A stretch of DNA of 64,000 nucleotides from Victivallales bacterium (GCA_017417585.1 JAFPYX010000054.1:1-64000); one strand, 5' to 3'; counted from the first letter of the stretch, positions 45,473 through 55,673 are shown. Translations and numbers: made by a program. Notes: generated by a model not told the origin, from the sequence alone.

Positions 45473-45525
45473 CTCGTTCATAATAAACTAGTTATAACTT
45501 TAATGGAAAATCCACGGGGTACCCC

Positions 45526-46878
45526 ATGAAAATCGTCGTCATCGGAGCAGGTGAATTGGGGCAGATGCTGGCCGAGCGCATGAGCGCCTCGCGGCACGAC
45601 ATCGTCCTGCTGGACAGGGAAAAATCTGAATTTGCGCAAGTCCGTGACACATTGGATGTGGGAATGGTTACCGGCGATGCCACGAATGTCTCTGTATTGA
45701 AACGGGCGGGTATCCTGAATGCGGATCTGCTTCTGGCGGTCAGCGGCGACCAGCCCTCGAATATGCTGGCGTGCCAGTTGGCGCGGCATTTCCACTGCAA
45801 GGCCACCATCTGCCGGGTCTATTCCTCGACGGTCTTCTCCGCCACGGATGGCGTCAGCCCGGAATTCTTCGGCATCGACAAGTGGTTCTCCTCGCCTGAG
45901 GAATGTCACAAGCATATCATGGAAGTGCTCCGCTATCAGTGTGTTTTGGAGCAAATGGAGTTCTCCAACCCGGAGGCGAACATGGTTGCCGTTCGCATTG
46001 CGGAGGACTTTCCCATTGTCGGCAAAAGTCTCAAGGAATTGGACGAGGCGGGCCTGATGGGGGATATCCGCCTGGCGGCGTTGGTGCGCAAGAGGGAGTT
46101 GAGATTCCCGCGTGGCGAGTCGAAAGTGCTGGCCGGCGACCGGGTGTATGTGTCAGGATGCCGCAAGGCGGTGGAGAATTTCCTCCAGAATGGCTGCGGG
46201 CAGGAGCCGCCGCTGGGTCAGCTGGTGGTCATTGGCGGTGCCACGCTCTTGACGGAACTGCTTGTGAAATCGCTTTTGAAAGCCGGCATGCGCGTCTGCG
46301 TCATCGAGCCGGATGCAGAACGGCAGGAGGAATTTCTCGGGAAAATGCCCGAGCACGTTGATGTGCTGAGTGGTGACCCGACCGACAGCGATGTCCTTGA
46401 TGAGGCTGGAGTGCGGAAATGCTATGCATATATCGGGACTGAAGAGGAGGACGAGCACAACATCCTCAGCTGCATCCTTGCCAAACGAATGGGCGCCGAC
46501 AAGGTGGTGACGGTTACCCACAAGCCCGAATACATCTCGATGGTGCCGGAGATGGAACTTATCGACTGTGGCTTCAATTCCACCGTGGAATCCGCCAATG
46601 CGGTCTTCCGGCTGATGAGCAGCGGAACGATTCGCGTCGACTCCAATCTGCAATCCTTCCATGCCTATCTGACCGAATTCAAGATTCAGCCGACCTCCCG
46701 GCTGATTGGCAAACGCATCCGAGAGGCGCAACTGCCCCGAGATGTCGTCCTGGCGATGATTTTCCGGGACAAGGAGGTCATCACTCCGGTGGGCGACACG
46801 ATGCTGGACAACGGAGACGTGGTGGTGGCCATTGTCACCACTTCGTCCGAGGCGGCCGTAATGCCCTATTTTCAGTGA
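45526..46878 (+). CDS. trkA: Trk potassium transport regulatory protein TrkA
   Basis: The 450-residue protein has two NAD-binding RCK_N domains (IVVIGAGELGQMLAERM at 1 and LVVIGGATLLTELLVKSLL at about 235), each followed by an RCK_C domain. TrkA gates the TrkH channel according to nucleotide state. The second Rossmann loop is less canonical (GGATLL). The stop overlaps or touches the trkH start region, indicating coupling. Confidence 0.95.
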   Translation: MKIVVIGAGELGQMLAERMSASRHDIVLLDREKSEFAQVRDTLDVGMVTGDATNVSVLKRAGILNADLLLAVSGDQPSNMLACQLARHFHCKATICRVYSSTVFSATDGVSPEFFGIDKWFSSPEECHKHIMEVLRYQCVLEQMEFSNPEANMVAVRIAEDFPIVGKSLKELDEAGLMGDIRLAALVRKRELRFPRGESKVLAGDRVYVSGCRKAVENFLQNGCGQEPPLGQLVVIGGATLLTELLVKSLLKAGMRVCVIEPDAERQEEFLGKMPEHVDVLSGDPTDSDVLDEAGVRKCYAYIGTEEEDEHNILSCILAKRMGADKVVTVTHKPEYISMVPEMELIDCGFNSTVESANAVFRLMSSGTIRVDSNLQSFHAYLTEFKIQPTSRLIGKRIREAQLPRDVVLAMIFRDKEVITPVGDTMLDNGDVVVAIVTTSSEAAVMPYFQ

Positions 46879-46895
46879 CCTTCCAGACCTCGACA

Positions 46896-48596
46896 ATGAT
46901 GAATTCCATGGCGCTCCCCAACAAGAATCTCCACACGCTGGTTGCCTTTGTGCAGGTCGTGTCTTTGTTGCTGGGTGTGGTCAGCCTCGCCCTTCTGGTC
47001 ACCATCGGGGTTTCCGTGGGCATGGGAGACTCGGCGGAAGTGGTGAGGGGGTTTTTGCAGACGCTGCTGCTGACGGCGGGGCTTTCCGTTGGTGGCTTCT
47101 TCCTTGGACGGAAAATCGGCGGCCGGCGGAAACTTGAGCCTAATGCACGGGAGTCATTTGTGAGCGTCGGTCTGGGATGGATTGCGGTCTCTGCCATCGC
47201 GGCTTGCTCATTTTGCTGGACACTACACGTGCCAATGGCGGATGCCTTCTTCGAGACTTCCAGTGGCCTGACCACCACCGGAGCCACCATCCTGGGCAAA
47301 CCGGAGTATTACGAGGCGGCAAGGGGGGCGGCGCCGCTCGCCGGGCGGGATGGAAATTTTACCAATGAATGTGCCGCTGGCGAGGCTACGATGGAACTAG
47401 TGGAGCCATCGAAGGACGCGGAAACATGCCAGGACCGCCGTCCGCTGAGCTACGGGGTGCTTTTCTGGAGGGCGACGCTCAACTGGCTGGGTGGAGTGGG
47501 CATCGTCTTCTTCGTGCTTCTTCTGCTGCCGTTGCTGAATCTGGGGCAAAGCAAGATGCTCTACAATGCCGAAGTGCCAGGTTTGAAAACCACCGCCGAC
47601 CAGACCACGCCGCACCTGGCCACCTCGGCATTCTGGGTGTTGTTGGCATATGGCGGACTCACGCTGGCCGCCATCATACTCTATCGCGTTTTTGGAATGA
47701 CCACCTTTGACGCGGTGTGCCATGCGTTCTCCACCATCTCCACGGGGGGATTCTCGCCGCGAGCGGATGGCCTGGCGCACTACAACCACCTGCCGGCGCT
47801 GCAGTGGTTTGTCATCCTCTTCATGTTCCTTTCCGCGTGCAATTTCAGCCTGCATATTCAACGCGTGACCTCGCTGAAGGTCGTCTATTGGAAGGATGAG
47901 GAGTTCCGGATCTTCTCCTCCGTGGCGATTGTCGCCACGCTTTTTGTCACCTTTATGCTCTGGTGGGCGCGGTGCCCGCGCAGCGAACTTTTCCTGAATG
48001 GGCCTGTCGGCAATGCACTGGCGTCCGGGGAGGAATACCTCCGCGGGGCGGCTTTCCAGGTCGTGACGGTCCTTTCCACTACGGGCTTCTGCAACGGAAA
48101 CTGGGAGAGCTGGGGCATCTCCAGCGTGCTGCTATTGTTTGCGATACTGATGGTGCCCTGCGGTTGCGGCGGCAGTACCGCCGGCGGCATGAAGTGGAGC
48201 CGCATCGTGGTGTTGTTCAAGCAGTTGTCGCTGGAGATCAGGCGGTGCCTTTCGCCCCGGACGGTCCAGGATGTCCGGCTGAACAACGAGCGGCTGGACA
48301 GCGGGGTGATTGGCAAGACCCTCGCCTTTGTGGCGCTCTACATCATCATCACCATGGTCGTGGCATTCCTGCTGAGCGTCTTTGAACCTATGGCGTCGGA
48401 TGTCAGCACCGCTTTCGGCGCGGCGCTCACCAGCCTGAGCAATGTCGGTCCTGGATTCGGCGCAGTGAACCCGGCCGGCAACTTTGCGGATTTCAACGCC
48501 TTCTCCAAGCTGTTGTTGGCGCTTACGATGATTATTGGCCGGCTGGAGCTGTTCACGATTATCGTGCTCTTCCTCCCCTCCACCTGGAAGAAATAA
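46896..48596 (+). CDS. trkH: Potassium uptake channel subunit TrkH
   Basis: The 566-residue membrane protein contains the four selectivity-filter repeats, recognisable as TTTGATIL, STISTGGFSP, STTGFCNGNW and SNVGPGFGAV, plus LNWLGGVGIVFFVLLLLPLL and PCGCGGSTAGGMKW. It transports K+ with TrkA. I use ATG 46896; GTG 46875, overlapping the trkA stop, would add seven residues and is possible. No Shine-Dalgarno precedes either. An insertion near residues 120-180 carries the periplasmic loop between early helices. Confidence 0.93.
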   Translation: MMNSMALPNKNLHTLVAFVQVVSLLLGVVSLALLVTIGVSVGMGDSAEVVRGFLQTLLLTAGLSVGGFFLGRKIGGRRKLEPNARESFVSVGLGWIAVSAIAACSFCWTLHVPMADAFFETSSGLTTTGATILGKPEYYEAARGAAPLAGRDGNFTNECAAGEATMELVEPSKDAETCQDRRPLSYGVLFWRATLNWLGGVGIVFFVLLLLPLLNLGQSKMLYNAEVPGLKTTADQTTPHLATSAFWVLLAYGGLTLAAIILYRVFGMTTFDAVCHAFSTISTGGFSPRADGLAHYNHLPALQWFVILFMFLSACNFSLHIQRVTSLKVVYWKDEEFRIFSSVAIVATLFVTFMLWWARCPRSELFLNGPVGNALASGEEYLRGAAFQVVTVLSTTGFCNGNWESWGISSVLLLFAILMVPCGCGGSTAGGMKWSRIVVLFKQLSLEIRRCLSPRTVQDVRLNNERLDSGVIGKTLAFVALYIIITMVVAFLLSVFEPMASDVSTAFGAALTSLSNVGPGFGAVNPAGNFADFNAFSKLLLALTMIIGRLELFTIIVLFLPSTWKK

Positions 48597-48625
48597 CAGC
48601 CATTGGGCAGGAAATAGACAGAATA

Positions 48626-48701
48626 TGGTGGTCCCGGCAGGATTCGGACCTGCGACCCGGAGATTATGAGTCACCTGCTCTAACCGCTGAGCTACGAGAC
48701 C
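48626..48701 (-). tRNA. tRNA-Met (CAU)
   Basis: A 76-nt cloverleaf with encoded CCA: acceptor GGTCTCG/CGGGACC (with G-U), D arm GCTC/GAGC, anticodon loop CTCATAA giving CAU, and T arm GCAGG-TCCGAAT-CCTGC. The GGTCTCG start and TCATAA loop fit an elongator methionine tRNA; tRNA-Ile2 (lysidine) also has CAU and is not fully excluded. One U-U mismatch sits in the anticodon stem. Confidence 0.9.
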
Positions 48702-48731
48702 AACCCAAAATGAAATATCGTTGTGTGGAAT

Positions 48732-48770
48732 AAAAAACGCCTCAAAACCAGCAATAAGGGCTTCAAGGCG
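48732..48770 (-). terminator. Terminator after tRNA-Lys
   Basis: On the minus strand CGCCT pairs with AGGCG with further GG/CC pairing inside a long loop, followed by TTTTTT. It lies between the tRNA-Lys and tRNA-Met genes, so the two may be separate transcripts. Confidence 0.6.
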
Positions 48771-48806
48771 ATTTTGCAGTCCCTTTTGGACTGGCAGAAA
48801 AATGTC

Positions 48807-48882
<76 letters not shown>

Positions 48883-48968
48883 ATCTTCGTTTGGAAACGG
48901 CTCTAAAGATAATGCGTTTTGCTGAAATTACAAGTGCGCATTGTCAAAAAAACAAAAACTAGTGGTTG

Positions 48969-49928
48969 TCAACTCCACTTCTGCCGCAAGAGTTCCCGAT
49001 TGTCCAGGACGAGCCAGAGGAAGTCGAGTTCCTGGGTGATCATCGGCTTGTCGCGTCGTGCGACCCATTCTCGCATCCATGCGAAGCGCAGGGCTGCGAC
49101 CAGTTCAGGGAGATAGTGCCAGCCGTCGTCGATAAGGAAGTCGCTTTCGCGTAGTTTGCGGACCAGTGCGGTGGCGAATGGACCGTAGAGTTGCGCAGGT
49201 TCGTCCATCCCCAGGCACCCCAAGAGATTTGCGAGGTCATACGCAGCGGGTTTGATGCCGCAGAACTCCCAGTCGATGACGCCGTTGAGGTCGTGTTCCG
49301 CCCAAATTGCATTGCCGGGGTGGAAGTCGCCGTGCGCGAAGGCGCAGGGGAGGGCGCTTTCCTTGGCGAAGAATTCCGCGAGTTCCTGGCAGATGGGCTG
49401 AAGGTCGGTGGCCAGCTGCGGCAGCTTGTTGCCGAAGATGGGCATCAGCACCTGGACGTAGTGCGCCAGGCTGAAGGCGGGCTCGGCGGAGCCGGGGATG
49501 TCCCCCTCGCGCGTCGCGCGTCGCATTTCCAGCAGGAAATTTGCGAGGACTTCGCCTCGCCAGGCGTCGTCGGCATAGGTGTCGCGTGGCAGTGGCACGC
49601 CATCCACCCAGCGCCGCAGCTGCCAGTAGAAGCCGTCGTGGAGGAGTCCTGGCCGGCCTTCGGTGGTGTGCAGCCAGGGGAATACTCCTGCGACCCGGTG
49701 GTCGGCGAGGAAGCGAAGCGCCTTCGCCTGAAGCTCGCGGGCGGCTTGCTTCTGCAGGGGAAGCTGCTCGATGACGAAGAGTTCGCCGTTCGTGTCCTCC
49801 AGCACCTCGCGGCGCAAGGCGCGTTCGGGGCTGCCGCCGATGCGCAGGTCGGGGCGGCAGCGGTGCAGGTCGTAACCCCAGTGGGCGACCAAGTGCGGGA
49901 GTTCCTGGATCAGTTCTTCGTCGGTCAT
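48969..49928 (-). CDS. APH-fold phosphotransferase
   Basis: The 319-residue protein has the kinase catalytic loop AHGDFHPGNAIW and metal-binding NGVIDWEFCGIKPAAYDLANL of the choline kinase/aminoglycoside phosphotransferase superfamily. The N-terminal half has FVIEQLPLQKQ, in which the lysine of the nucleotide site is not obvious. Substrate unknown (choline, sugar or homoserine-like). It is the last gene of a minus-strand series; the MFS gene upstream ends 10 bases before its ATG. Confidence 0.8.
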   Translation of the reverse strand: MTDEELIQELPHLVAHWGYDLHRCRPDLRIGGSPERALRREVLEDTNGELFVIEQLPLQKQAARELQAKALRFLADHRVAGVFPWLHTTEGRPGLLHDGFYWQLRRWVDGVPLPRDTYADDAWRGEVLANFLLEMRRATREGDIPGSAEPAFSLAHYVQVLMPIFGNKLPQLATDLQPICQELAEFFAKESALPCAFAHGDFHPGNAIWAEHDLNGVIDWEFCGIKPAAYDLANLLGCLGMDEPAQLYGPFATALVRKLRESDFLIDDGWHYLPELVAALRFAWMREWVARRDKPMITQELDFLWLVLDNRELLRQKWS

Positions 49929-49937
49929 GGTATTGTC

Positions 49938-51170
49938 CTATTGGCGGGGGAGACGCCGAGCCAGGAATGGCGTGATGACTGCCACCAGACAGGCTGTGAC
50001 GGCGATGATGGTGCGTGGTCCGCAGCGGAAGACATTCTGGAGCAGCCAGAGCAGGGCGGAACTGAGAGTCATGGAGACGCAGTCCAGGGCGTTGGTGGCT
50101 CCCAGATAGCGTCCGCGTTTTTCGAGGGGGGAGCGTTCCTGGATGGCGGTGCCCAGCGGCAGCTGATAGAAGCCCGCCGCAAATCCCACCAGCGAGGTCA
50201 GGAGAATGGCGGGAACCAAATGATTGCCGAAGGTGGCCAACAATAGGTTTGCGACGGCAATGCCCACCGCGCCGGGTGCCACCAGGTGATAGGGGATGCG
50301 TCCTTTGGCCAGGAGTCCCGCCAGCGTGCAGCCCAGGCCGATGCCAAGCGCAACGGCGGCCTGAAGGATGCCGGTGAGATTTCCGCCGCCGCCCAGGGTG
50401 GTTTGCGCCAAAAGCACCAGCACCAGCTGCATCAGCGAGCCCAGAAACCAGAAGAAGGTCGCGCCAAGCACGACTGTGATGAGCAGCCGGTCGCTCGACA
50501 TCTCGCGGAGTGCGCGCCAATGTGGCGAGACGGGGTCTTGGAAACGGAAACGCAGCTGCGAATCTCCTGGTCGGGTGGCGGTGATGAAGAAACTGGTCAG
50601 CGTGCCCAGGACGGCGACTGCCACGCAGACGATGAACCCCCGGTAAAGAATGCCGTGGCACCAGCTATAGAGAAGTCCCCCGAAGAGTCCTCCGAGGATG
50701 ATGGCCAGAAAAGTCGCCAGCTGGGTGTAGCCGTTGGCGCGGGAGAGTCCCTCGGTGGGGGTTGTCTCCGGCAGAAAACCATATTTTGCGGGGGAGAAGA
50801 AGGCGCTCTGAGCCCCCATGAAGAAAAGGACTGCCAGCAGGGGATAGACCATCTGGCGGCGAGCCAGCTCCATGCCCACGAGCATGATGGCAATCTCCGC
50901 GACCTTGGTCCAGACCATCACGGTCTTTTTCGCAAAGCGGTCCGCAAGATAACCGGCCAGGAAGGAGAAGAGAAGATAGGGCAGAATGAAACAGGCCGCC
51001 GCCAAAGACAGGAAACTGGAGCCCTGCATTGAAGACGCGCCGAGGCGTTCTGTGCCGTAGCAGATGACGAGCATCTTCGACAGGTTGTCGTTGAAGGCCC
51101 CCAGGAATAGCGTCGCCAGAAATGCGCCAAATCCCAGCGGGTTCTTATTCTTGATAGAGTCTGAGGTCAT
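49938..51170 (-). CDS. MFS transporter, LplT-like
   Basis: The 410-residue protein shows twelve predicted helices. The opening FLATLFLGAFNDNLSKMLVI matches the lysophospholipid transporter LplT (consensus LGAFNDN), as do FSFLAGYLADRFAKKTVMVW and FFSPAKYGFLPE. LplT flips lysophospholipids for repair by an acyltransferase; no aas gene is fused or adjacent, so substrate is tentative. Its ATG overlaps the 3' end of ispD by 26 bases. Confidence 0.85.
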   Translation of the reverse strand: MTSDSIKNKNPLGFGAFLATLFLGAFNDNLSKMLVICYGTERLGASSMQGSSFLSLAAACFILPYLLFSFLAGYLADRFAKKTVMVWTKVAEIAIMLVGMELARRQMVYPLLAVLFFMGAQSAFFSPAKYGFLPETTPTEGLSRANGYTQLATFLAIILGGLFGGLLYSWCHGILYRGFIVCVAVAVLGTLTSFFITATRPGDSQLRFRFQDPVSPHWRALREMSSDRLLITVVLGATFFWFLGSLMQLVLVLLAQTTLGGGGNLTGILQAAVALGIGLGCTLAGLLAKGRIPYHLVAPGAVGIAVANLLLATFGNHLVPAILLTSLVGFAAGFYQLPLGTAIQERSPLEKRGRYLGATNALDCVSMTLSSALLWLLQNVFRCGPRTIIAVTACLVAVITPFLARRLPRQ

Positions 51171-51825
51171 GGCGGTAGGTGATTTTGGGATTGGGCGCGG
51201 GGTTCTCGACGAGTTTCACGCTTACGCCAGGGAGCTGGCATATTAGGGAGGCGTCGTCCGTGGGGGGATTGGTGCGCCAGTCGATTTCACGGAGTGCACG
51301 GGCATAGAGTTCAGTGCGGAAGACCTGCGGGGTCTCGGCTGCCCAAAGGCTTTCGCGTGAAGGCGTGCCATCGATGCAAACTCCGTCTGGAGAGGAATGG
51401 ATTGTGTCGGTGACATGGTGTGCGGAAATTGCCGCGCCAGTTTCCCGTGCGGCAGCCAGGCAACGCTCCAGCAATTCGTCAGAGGCAAGCGGCCGTGCCG
51501 CATCATGGATGGCGATGAATTCTGGCGGCTGCGGAAGCGTCATCAGGCAGGCAAAGGCATTGGCAATCGACACCATTCGCGAGCCTCCGCCATCTACTAA
51601 TGATATAACTCCTTTAAAATAATTGAGATATGTTGATATTTTTGAGGCATATCCAGGGCGTGTCCCTGCAGGGACTGCCAAGACGAATTGGCGTCCGGGC
51701 GCATCGAAGTTGCGCAGGCAGTGGCAGAAAAGCGGCATCCCGCGAAAATCCGCGAGGAGTTTGTCTCCGCCGAAGCGGATGCCGGCACCGCCGGCCGCGA
51801 TTAAAATGGCGAGAGAAGCATCCAA
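51145..51825 (-). CDS. ispD: 2-C-methyl-D-erythritol 4-phosphate cytidylyltransferase
   Basis: The 226-residue enzyme makes CDP-ME in the non-mevalonate isoprenoid pathway. AILIAAGGAGIRFGGDKLL is the CTP-binding loop, IHDAARPLAS the metal/substrate region, and AETPQVFRTELYARAL the conserved C-terminal part. No ATG precedes the loop; the frame must start at TTG 51825 (or another rare codon), as the first internal ATG would delete the active site. It overlaps the MFS gene by 26 bases. Confidence 0.9.
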   Translation of the reverse strand: MDASLAILIAAGGAGIRFGGDKLLADFRGMPLFCHCLRNFDAPGRQFVLAVPAGTRPGYASKISTYLNYFKGVISLVDGGGSRMVSIANAFACLMTLPQPPEFIAIHDAARPLASDELLERCLAAARETGAAISAHHVTDTIHSSPDGVCIDGTPSRESLWAAETPQVFRTELYARALREIDWRTNPPTDDASLICQLPGVSVKLVENPAPNPKITYRHDLRLYQE

Positions 51826-51904
51826 TGTGGAATGATTGATTCGGTGTCCACAGCGACATGCTGCGGGAAAAAGAGGAAGTCATCCCCCAGGTCGAATTTT
51901 GCCA

Positions 51905-53047
51905 TCACCGGTGGATTTTCCCATGGCAGTGGTCGATGAGCGCTACTGCATAGTCACAGTCCTCCGGAACGAGTTCTCCGGGATGCGAAGCGGCGGCGTG
52001 GAGGCGGGATAGCGCGAGGGCGCTGTCGGCGGTTTCCAACAGCTCGTCCAATCCTTTGAAGAAAGATGCGCCATAGTAGGCGCGTCCGAAGAACTGCAGG
52101 GATTCCAGACGGCTTGCCAGGCATCGTCGCAAAGAGTTCCAAACCTCCGGTTCAACAGGTACGGACCAGGTTTTGGCGTCAAAGATCCGTGCCTTCGCAA
52201 ACGGACTGTCTGGCTGGAGGGGACTGAATTCGTGCGGATTGCCATGTCCCATGAAAAGTTTCGTGGCCAGAAATACTTGACGGAAACGCCGTCGCCAGGA
52301 AAAGTCGCCGGTCTGCTGCTCGTATCGCAGATAGTCAAGCAAGTTGGAACGTAAATGTGTACGCTCTGGCCAGGTGCGGCCCGGCGCGGCGGGTGGAGTC
52401 TCGCGAATTGCCTTGTCGCGCATGGACGGCAGGACGGTCTTCAGGGTTTCCACGTCATTGGCGAAAGGCCGTCCCAACTGGTCCAGGCGACGAACCATTG
52501 CGCGCAAGGCATTGATGGGAATTGCCGTGTCGAGGACGGCTTTGCGCAGGAATTCGCAGATCGCCAGGATGCTCTCGCGGGTCAGGCCGTCCAGCTCAGC
52601 CTCCGAAAAGCCATTTCCCAGATGCAATTGCGAGTCCTGAAGGAGCTCCTCCAGGTCGTTGCGGTAGCGCTCGGTGGCATGGCCGGCATTGGCCAAGACG
52701 GCCGGGCAGTCGTAGCGTGCCGCGGCGGTTACCTCGCCGGGGAAGGTCGCCAGGAATTCAAAAGGGTATGCGCGACAGGAAAGCGCCTTGCACTTGGCGC
52801 CGAATGTCGCGTGCATCCGGCAGTGTGAATGCTCGTCAAGATAGACGCAGTCGCCGGTCTTGGCATCGTGGCGGAAGAATGCGTGTCCGTTGACGACGCA
52901 ATAGAAATCCCTGGTCGGGCGTTGGCCAGGCGACCAGGGCAGTTTGGCGATTGCCTCGATTTCCAGCGGCGTGACCGGCACCAGGAAGCGCCGGCAGCAC
53001 CGTCCGCATTCCTGGCATGTGTATCGCTGGTGGGCAATCTGCAGCAT
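51905..53047 (-). CDS. YkgJ-type Cys-cluster protein (lysine methylase-like)
   Basis: The start at ATG 53047 gives MLQIAHQRYTCQECGRCCRR; the longer open frame upstream overlaps serS. CQECGRCC, CVYLDEHSHCRMH and CKALSCRAYPFEF are the Zn/Fe-binding cysteine pattern of YkgJ/FliB-like proteins. FliB relatives methylate flagellin lysines, but many YkgJ proteins have no known activity. The C-terminal half (residues 140-380) is helical and unassigned. It begins 8 bases after the serS stop. Confidence 0.75.
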   Translation of the reverse strand: MLQIAHQRYTCQECGRCCRRFLVPVTPLEIEAIAKLPWSPGQRPTRDFYCVVNGHAFFRHDAKTGDCVYLDEHSHCRMHATFGAKCKALSCRAYPFEFLATFPGEVTAAARYDCPAVLANAGHATERYRNDLEELLQDSQLHLGNGFSEAELDGLTRESILAICEFLRKAVLDTAIPINALRAMVRRLDQLGRPFANDVETLKTVLPSMRDKAIRETPPAAPGRTWPERTHLRSNLLDYLRYEQQTGDFSWRRRFRQVFLATKLFMGHGNPHEFSPLQPDSPFAKARIFDAKTWSVPVEPEVWNSLRRCLASRLESLQFFGRAYYGASFFKGLDELLETADSALALSRLHAAASHPGELVPEDCDYAVALIDHCHGKIHR

Positions 53048-53055
53048 GCTAGAGG

Positions 53056-54303
53056 TTACTTCATCGGCTCGATGACATCGAAGCCGGTGTAGGGACGCAG
53101 CACTTCGGGCACCACCACGCTGCCGTCGGCACGCTGGTTGTTCTCGAGGATCGCGCAGACCACGCGGTCGGTCAGGCCGGTGGCGGAGATGGTGTGGACG
53201 AAGCCGCGGTTGCCCTCTGCGTCCTTGTAGCGGATGTTCAGGCGGCGGCTCTGGAAGTCGGTGAGGTTGGAGTTGCTGGTGACCTCGCGGTAGCCGTTGT
53301 AGCCAGGGAACCACGCCTCGCAGTCGTATTTCTTGTAGGCGGGTGCGCCGAGGTCGCCGATGCAGACATTCACCACATGGTAGGGCACGCCGAGCTGCTG
53401 CAGGAGATACTCCTCGTTGGCGAGGCACTCCTCATGGCATTTCGGCGAGTCCTCCGGCTTGCAGAAGATGATCTGCTCCACCTTGTGGAACTGGTGGACG
53501 CGGAAGATGCCGCGGGCCTCCTTGCCGTAGGAGCCCGCCTCGGTGCGGAAGCAGGGCGTGTAGGCGGTGAGGCGCTCGGGGAGAGCGGCGGCGTCCATCG
53601 TCTCGTCCGCATGGAAGCCGACGAGGGTCTGTTCGGCGGTTCCGATGAGGCAGAGGTCCTCGTTGCCGATGGCGTAGATCTGGTCCTTGAAGAAGGGGAG
53701 GTAGCCGGTGCCGAAGAGCGTGCGCGCCTTGGCCGCACAGGGGGACATCATCATCGTGAAGCCACGCTTCACCAGCTCCTTCTGCGCCCAGAAATACATC
53801 GACTGCGTCAGGATGGCGCCTTTGCCTACCCAGTAGTAGAAACCGGACTGCGCGACCTTCGCGCCGCGTTGCGTGTCGATGATGCCAAGGATCTCGCCGA
53901 TCTCCTGGTGGTCGCGCGGCTTGAAGTCGAAATTCGGCTTTGTGCCAACTACCTTGACCTCGACGTTGTCCGCGTCGCTCTCGCCGTCCGGGGTGTCCGG
54001 TGCCTGGAAGTTCGGCAGCCAGGTGAGCTTCTCCTCGACCTGCGCTTTGATCTCTTCCATCAGCGTCTCCTTCTCGCCCAAAGTGACCTTGAGTTCCTTG
54101 ACCTTGGCGCGGGCGCTCTCATCGGTCTTGCATTCCTTGGAGAGGCGGTTGCGCTCGGCTCGCAGGTCCTCGGTCTCTTTAATCAGTTTCAAGTACTGCT
54201 GGTCGAGGTCGTGGAGCGCATCGATGTCCACATCGTATCCGCGCTTCGCGCAGTTGGTCTTGATCAGTTCGGGATTCTCGCGGAGGATTTTGACGTCAAT
54301 CAT
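53056..54303 (-). CDS. serS: Seryl-tRNA synthetase
   Basis: The 415-residue class II enzyme shows an N-terminal coiled coil (residues 30-100; LKLIKETEDLRAERNRL), the motif-2 region CFRTEAGSYGKEARGIFRVH, and the C-terminal core to RPYTGFDVI. The motif-3 segment reads TISATGLTDRVVCAILE rather than the usual NGSGLAxxR, an unusual drift in this normally conserved stretch. Length is normal. Confidence 0.95.
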   Translation of the reverse strand: MIDVKILRENPELIKTNCAKRGYDVDIDALHDLDQQYLKLIKETEDLRAERNRLSKECKTDESARAKVKELKVTLGEKETLMEEIKAQVEEKLTWLPNFQAPDTPDGESDADNVEVKVVGTKPNFDFKPRDHQEIGEILGIIDTQRGAKVAQSGFYYWVGKGAILTQSMYFWAQKELVKRGFTMMMSPCAAKARTLFGTGYLPFFKDQIYAIGNEDLCLIGTAEQTLVGFHADETMDAAALPERLTAYTPCFRTEAGSYGKEARGIFRVHQFHKVEQIIFCKPEDSPKCHEECLANEEYLLQQLGVPYHVVNVCIGDLGAPAYKKYDCEAWFPGYNGYREVTSNSNLTDFQSRRLNIRYKDAEGNRGFVHTISATGLTDRVVCAILENNQRADGSVVVPEVLRPYTGFDVIEPMK

Positions 54304-54347
54304 GGTGGTGTTATTTGTAACTTGTTTATAATCAAGTAGTTGTAAAG

Positions 54348-55673
54348 TTATCCCTGGATGCGTTCCGTAGTCGCGGCCTCGTATGCGTCGAGGTCGGAGA
54401 TGGTGGCTTGCGCAACACCTTCGTCCATGGCGGCCTTGGCGACAAATCGTGCGACGTGAGGCACCACGCGCGGGTCGAATGGCTTGGGAATTACATAGTT
54501 GGGCTTCAACGGGTTCTGCCCGTCGAAGATGCCCTTTGCGGCATCCTCTGGGTAGGAGCGTTCCAATGCCTCGCGTACCTTGCCCTCGACAGGCATCTGG
54601 GCCAATTCCGCAAGTGCTTTGGCGGCAGCAAGCTGCATCTCAACGGTGATGGCCTTGGCGCGGACATCGAGGGCACCGCGGAAGATTCCGGGGAAGCCCA
54701 GGACGTTGTTGATCTGGTTCGGGAAGTCGGTACGGCCGGTTCCCACGACCGCCGCTCCGGCGGCGACCGCCAGCTCCGGCATGATTTCGGGGACGGGGTT
54801 TGCCATTGCAAAGACGACTGCGCCGTTTGCCATAGATTTCACCATCTCCGGTGTCACGCAATTGCCCACGGAGCAGCCCAGGAAGAGGTCTGCGCCCTTG
54901 AGTGCGTCCGCCAGACTATGCACGTCCGTACGGTCAGTTGCGACGGCGAGTTTCGCGGGGTTGGATGCATTTTGGCGGGTGATGACTCCTTTGGAGTCGC
55001 AGACCACGACATTTTCGCGCTTCACGCCCATGCGGATGTAGAATTCGATGCATGCCAGACCCGCCGCGCCCGCGCCGTTGCCCACGACCTTCATCTCGGA
55101 GAGTTTCTTGCCGGTGAGTTGCGCGGCGTTGAGCAGCGCGGCCAGCGAGATGATGGCGGTGCCATGCTGGTCGTCATGGAAGACCGGGATGCCCATTCGC
55201 TTCTGGAGTTCGGTCTCGACCTTGAAGCACGCGGGCGCGGCGATGTCCTCCAGGTTGATTCCTCCGAAGGTGGGTTCGAGTGTTTCGACCATGGCAATCA
55301 GCTTGCTAGCATCGGTCTTGCCGTCGGGCCCGAAGACCTTGGTGAGGCACAGCGGCATGGCGTCGATGTCCGCGAAGCGCTTGAAGAGCACGCATTTTCC
55401 TTCCATCACAGGGAGGCCGGCCGCGGGGCCGATGTTGCCCAGGCCGAGTACGGCGGTTCCGTCCGAGACCACCGCCACGAAATTGCCCTTGCCGGTATAT
55501 TTATAGACATCGGCGGGCTTCGCCTGAATCTCCAGACAAGGCTTGGCGACGCCAGGCGTGTAGGCCAGGGCGAGGTCGTGTTGTGTCTGACAGGGTTTTG
55601 AGGCGTTCACCACGAGTTTGCCGGGGACGGGATCTGCGTGGTAGCGCAGTGCTTCTGCGTTTAAGTCGGACAT
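54348..55673 (-). CDS. NAD(P)-dependent malic enzyme
   Basis: The 441-residue protein matches the short bacterial malic enzymes: [42 protein letters not shown] and [19 protein letters not shown] (metal and substrate binding), followed by the Rossmann loop [14 protein letters not shown]. It decarboxylates malate to pyruvate. It lacks the C-terminal phosphotransacetylase domain of MaeB. The gene is monocistronic, with AT-rich promoter sequence upstream at 55690-55760. Confidence 0.95.
   Translation of the reverse strand: MSDLNAEALRYHADPVPGKLVVNASKPCQTQHDLALAYTPGVAKPCLEIQAKPADVYKYTGKGNFVAVVSDGTAVLGLGNIGPAAGLPVMEGKCVLFKRFADIDAMPLCLTKVFGPDGKTDASKLIAMVETLEPTFGGINLEDIAAPACFKVETELQKRMGIPVFHDDQHGTAIISLAALLNAAQLTGKKLSEMKVVGNGAGAAGLACIEFYIRMGVKRENVVVCDSKGVITRQNASNPAKLAVATDRTDVHSLADALKGADLFLGCSVGNCVTPEMVKSMANGAVVFAMANPVPEIMPELAVAAGAAVVGTGRTDFPNQINNVLGFPGIFRGALDVRAKAITVEMQLAAAKALAELAQMPVEGKVREALERSYPEDAAKGIFDGQNPLKPNYVIPKPFDPRVVPHVARFVAKAAMDEGVAQATISDLDAYEAATTERIQG

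Noticed and set aside
53048-53428. N-terminal extension of the Cys-cluster protein
   Set aside because: It overlaps the 3' part of serS and has the odd composition of a shadow frame; ATG 53047 lies right after the serS stop.
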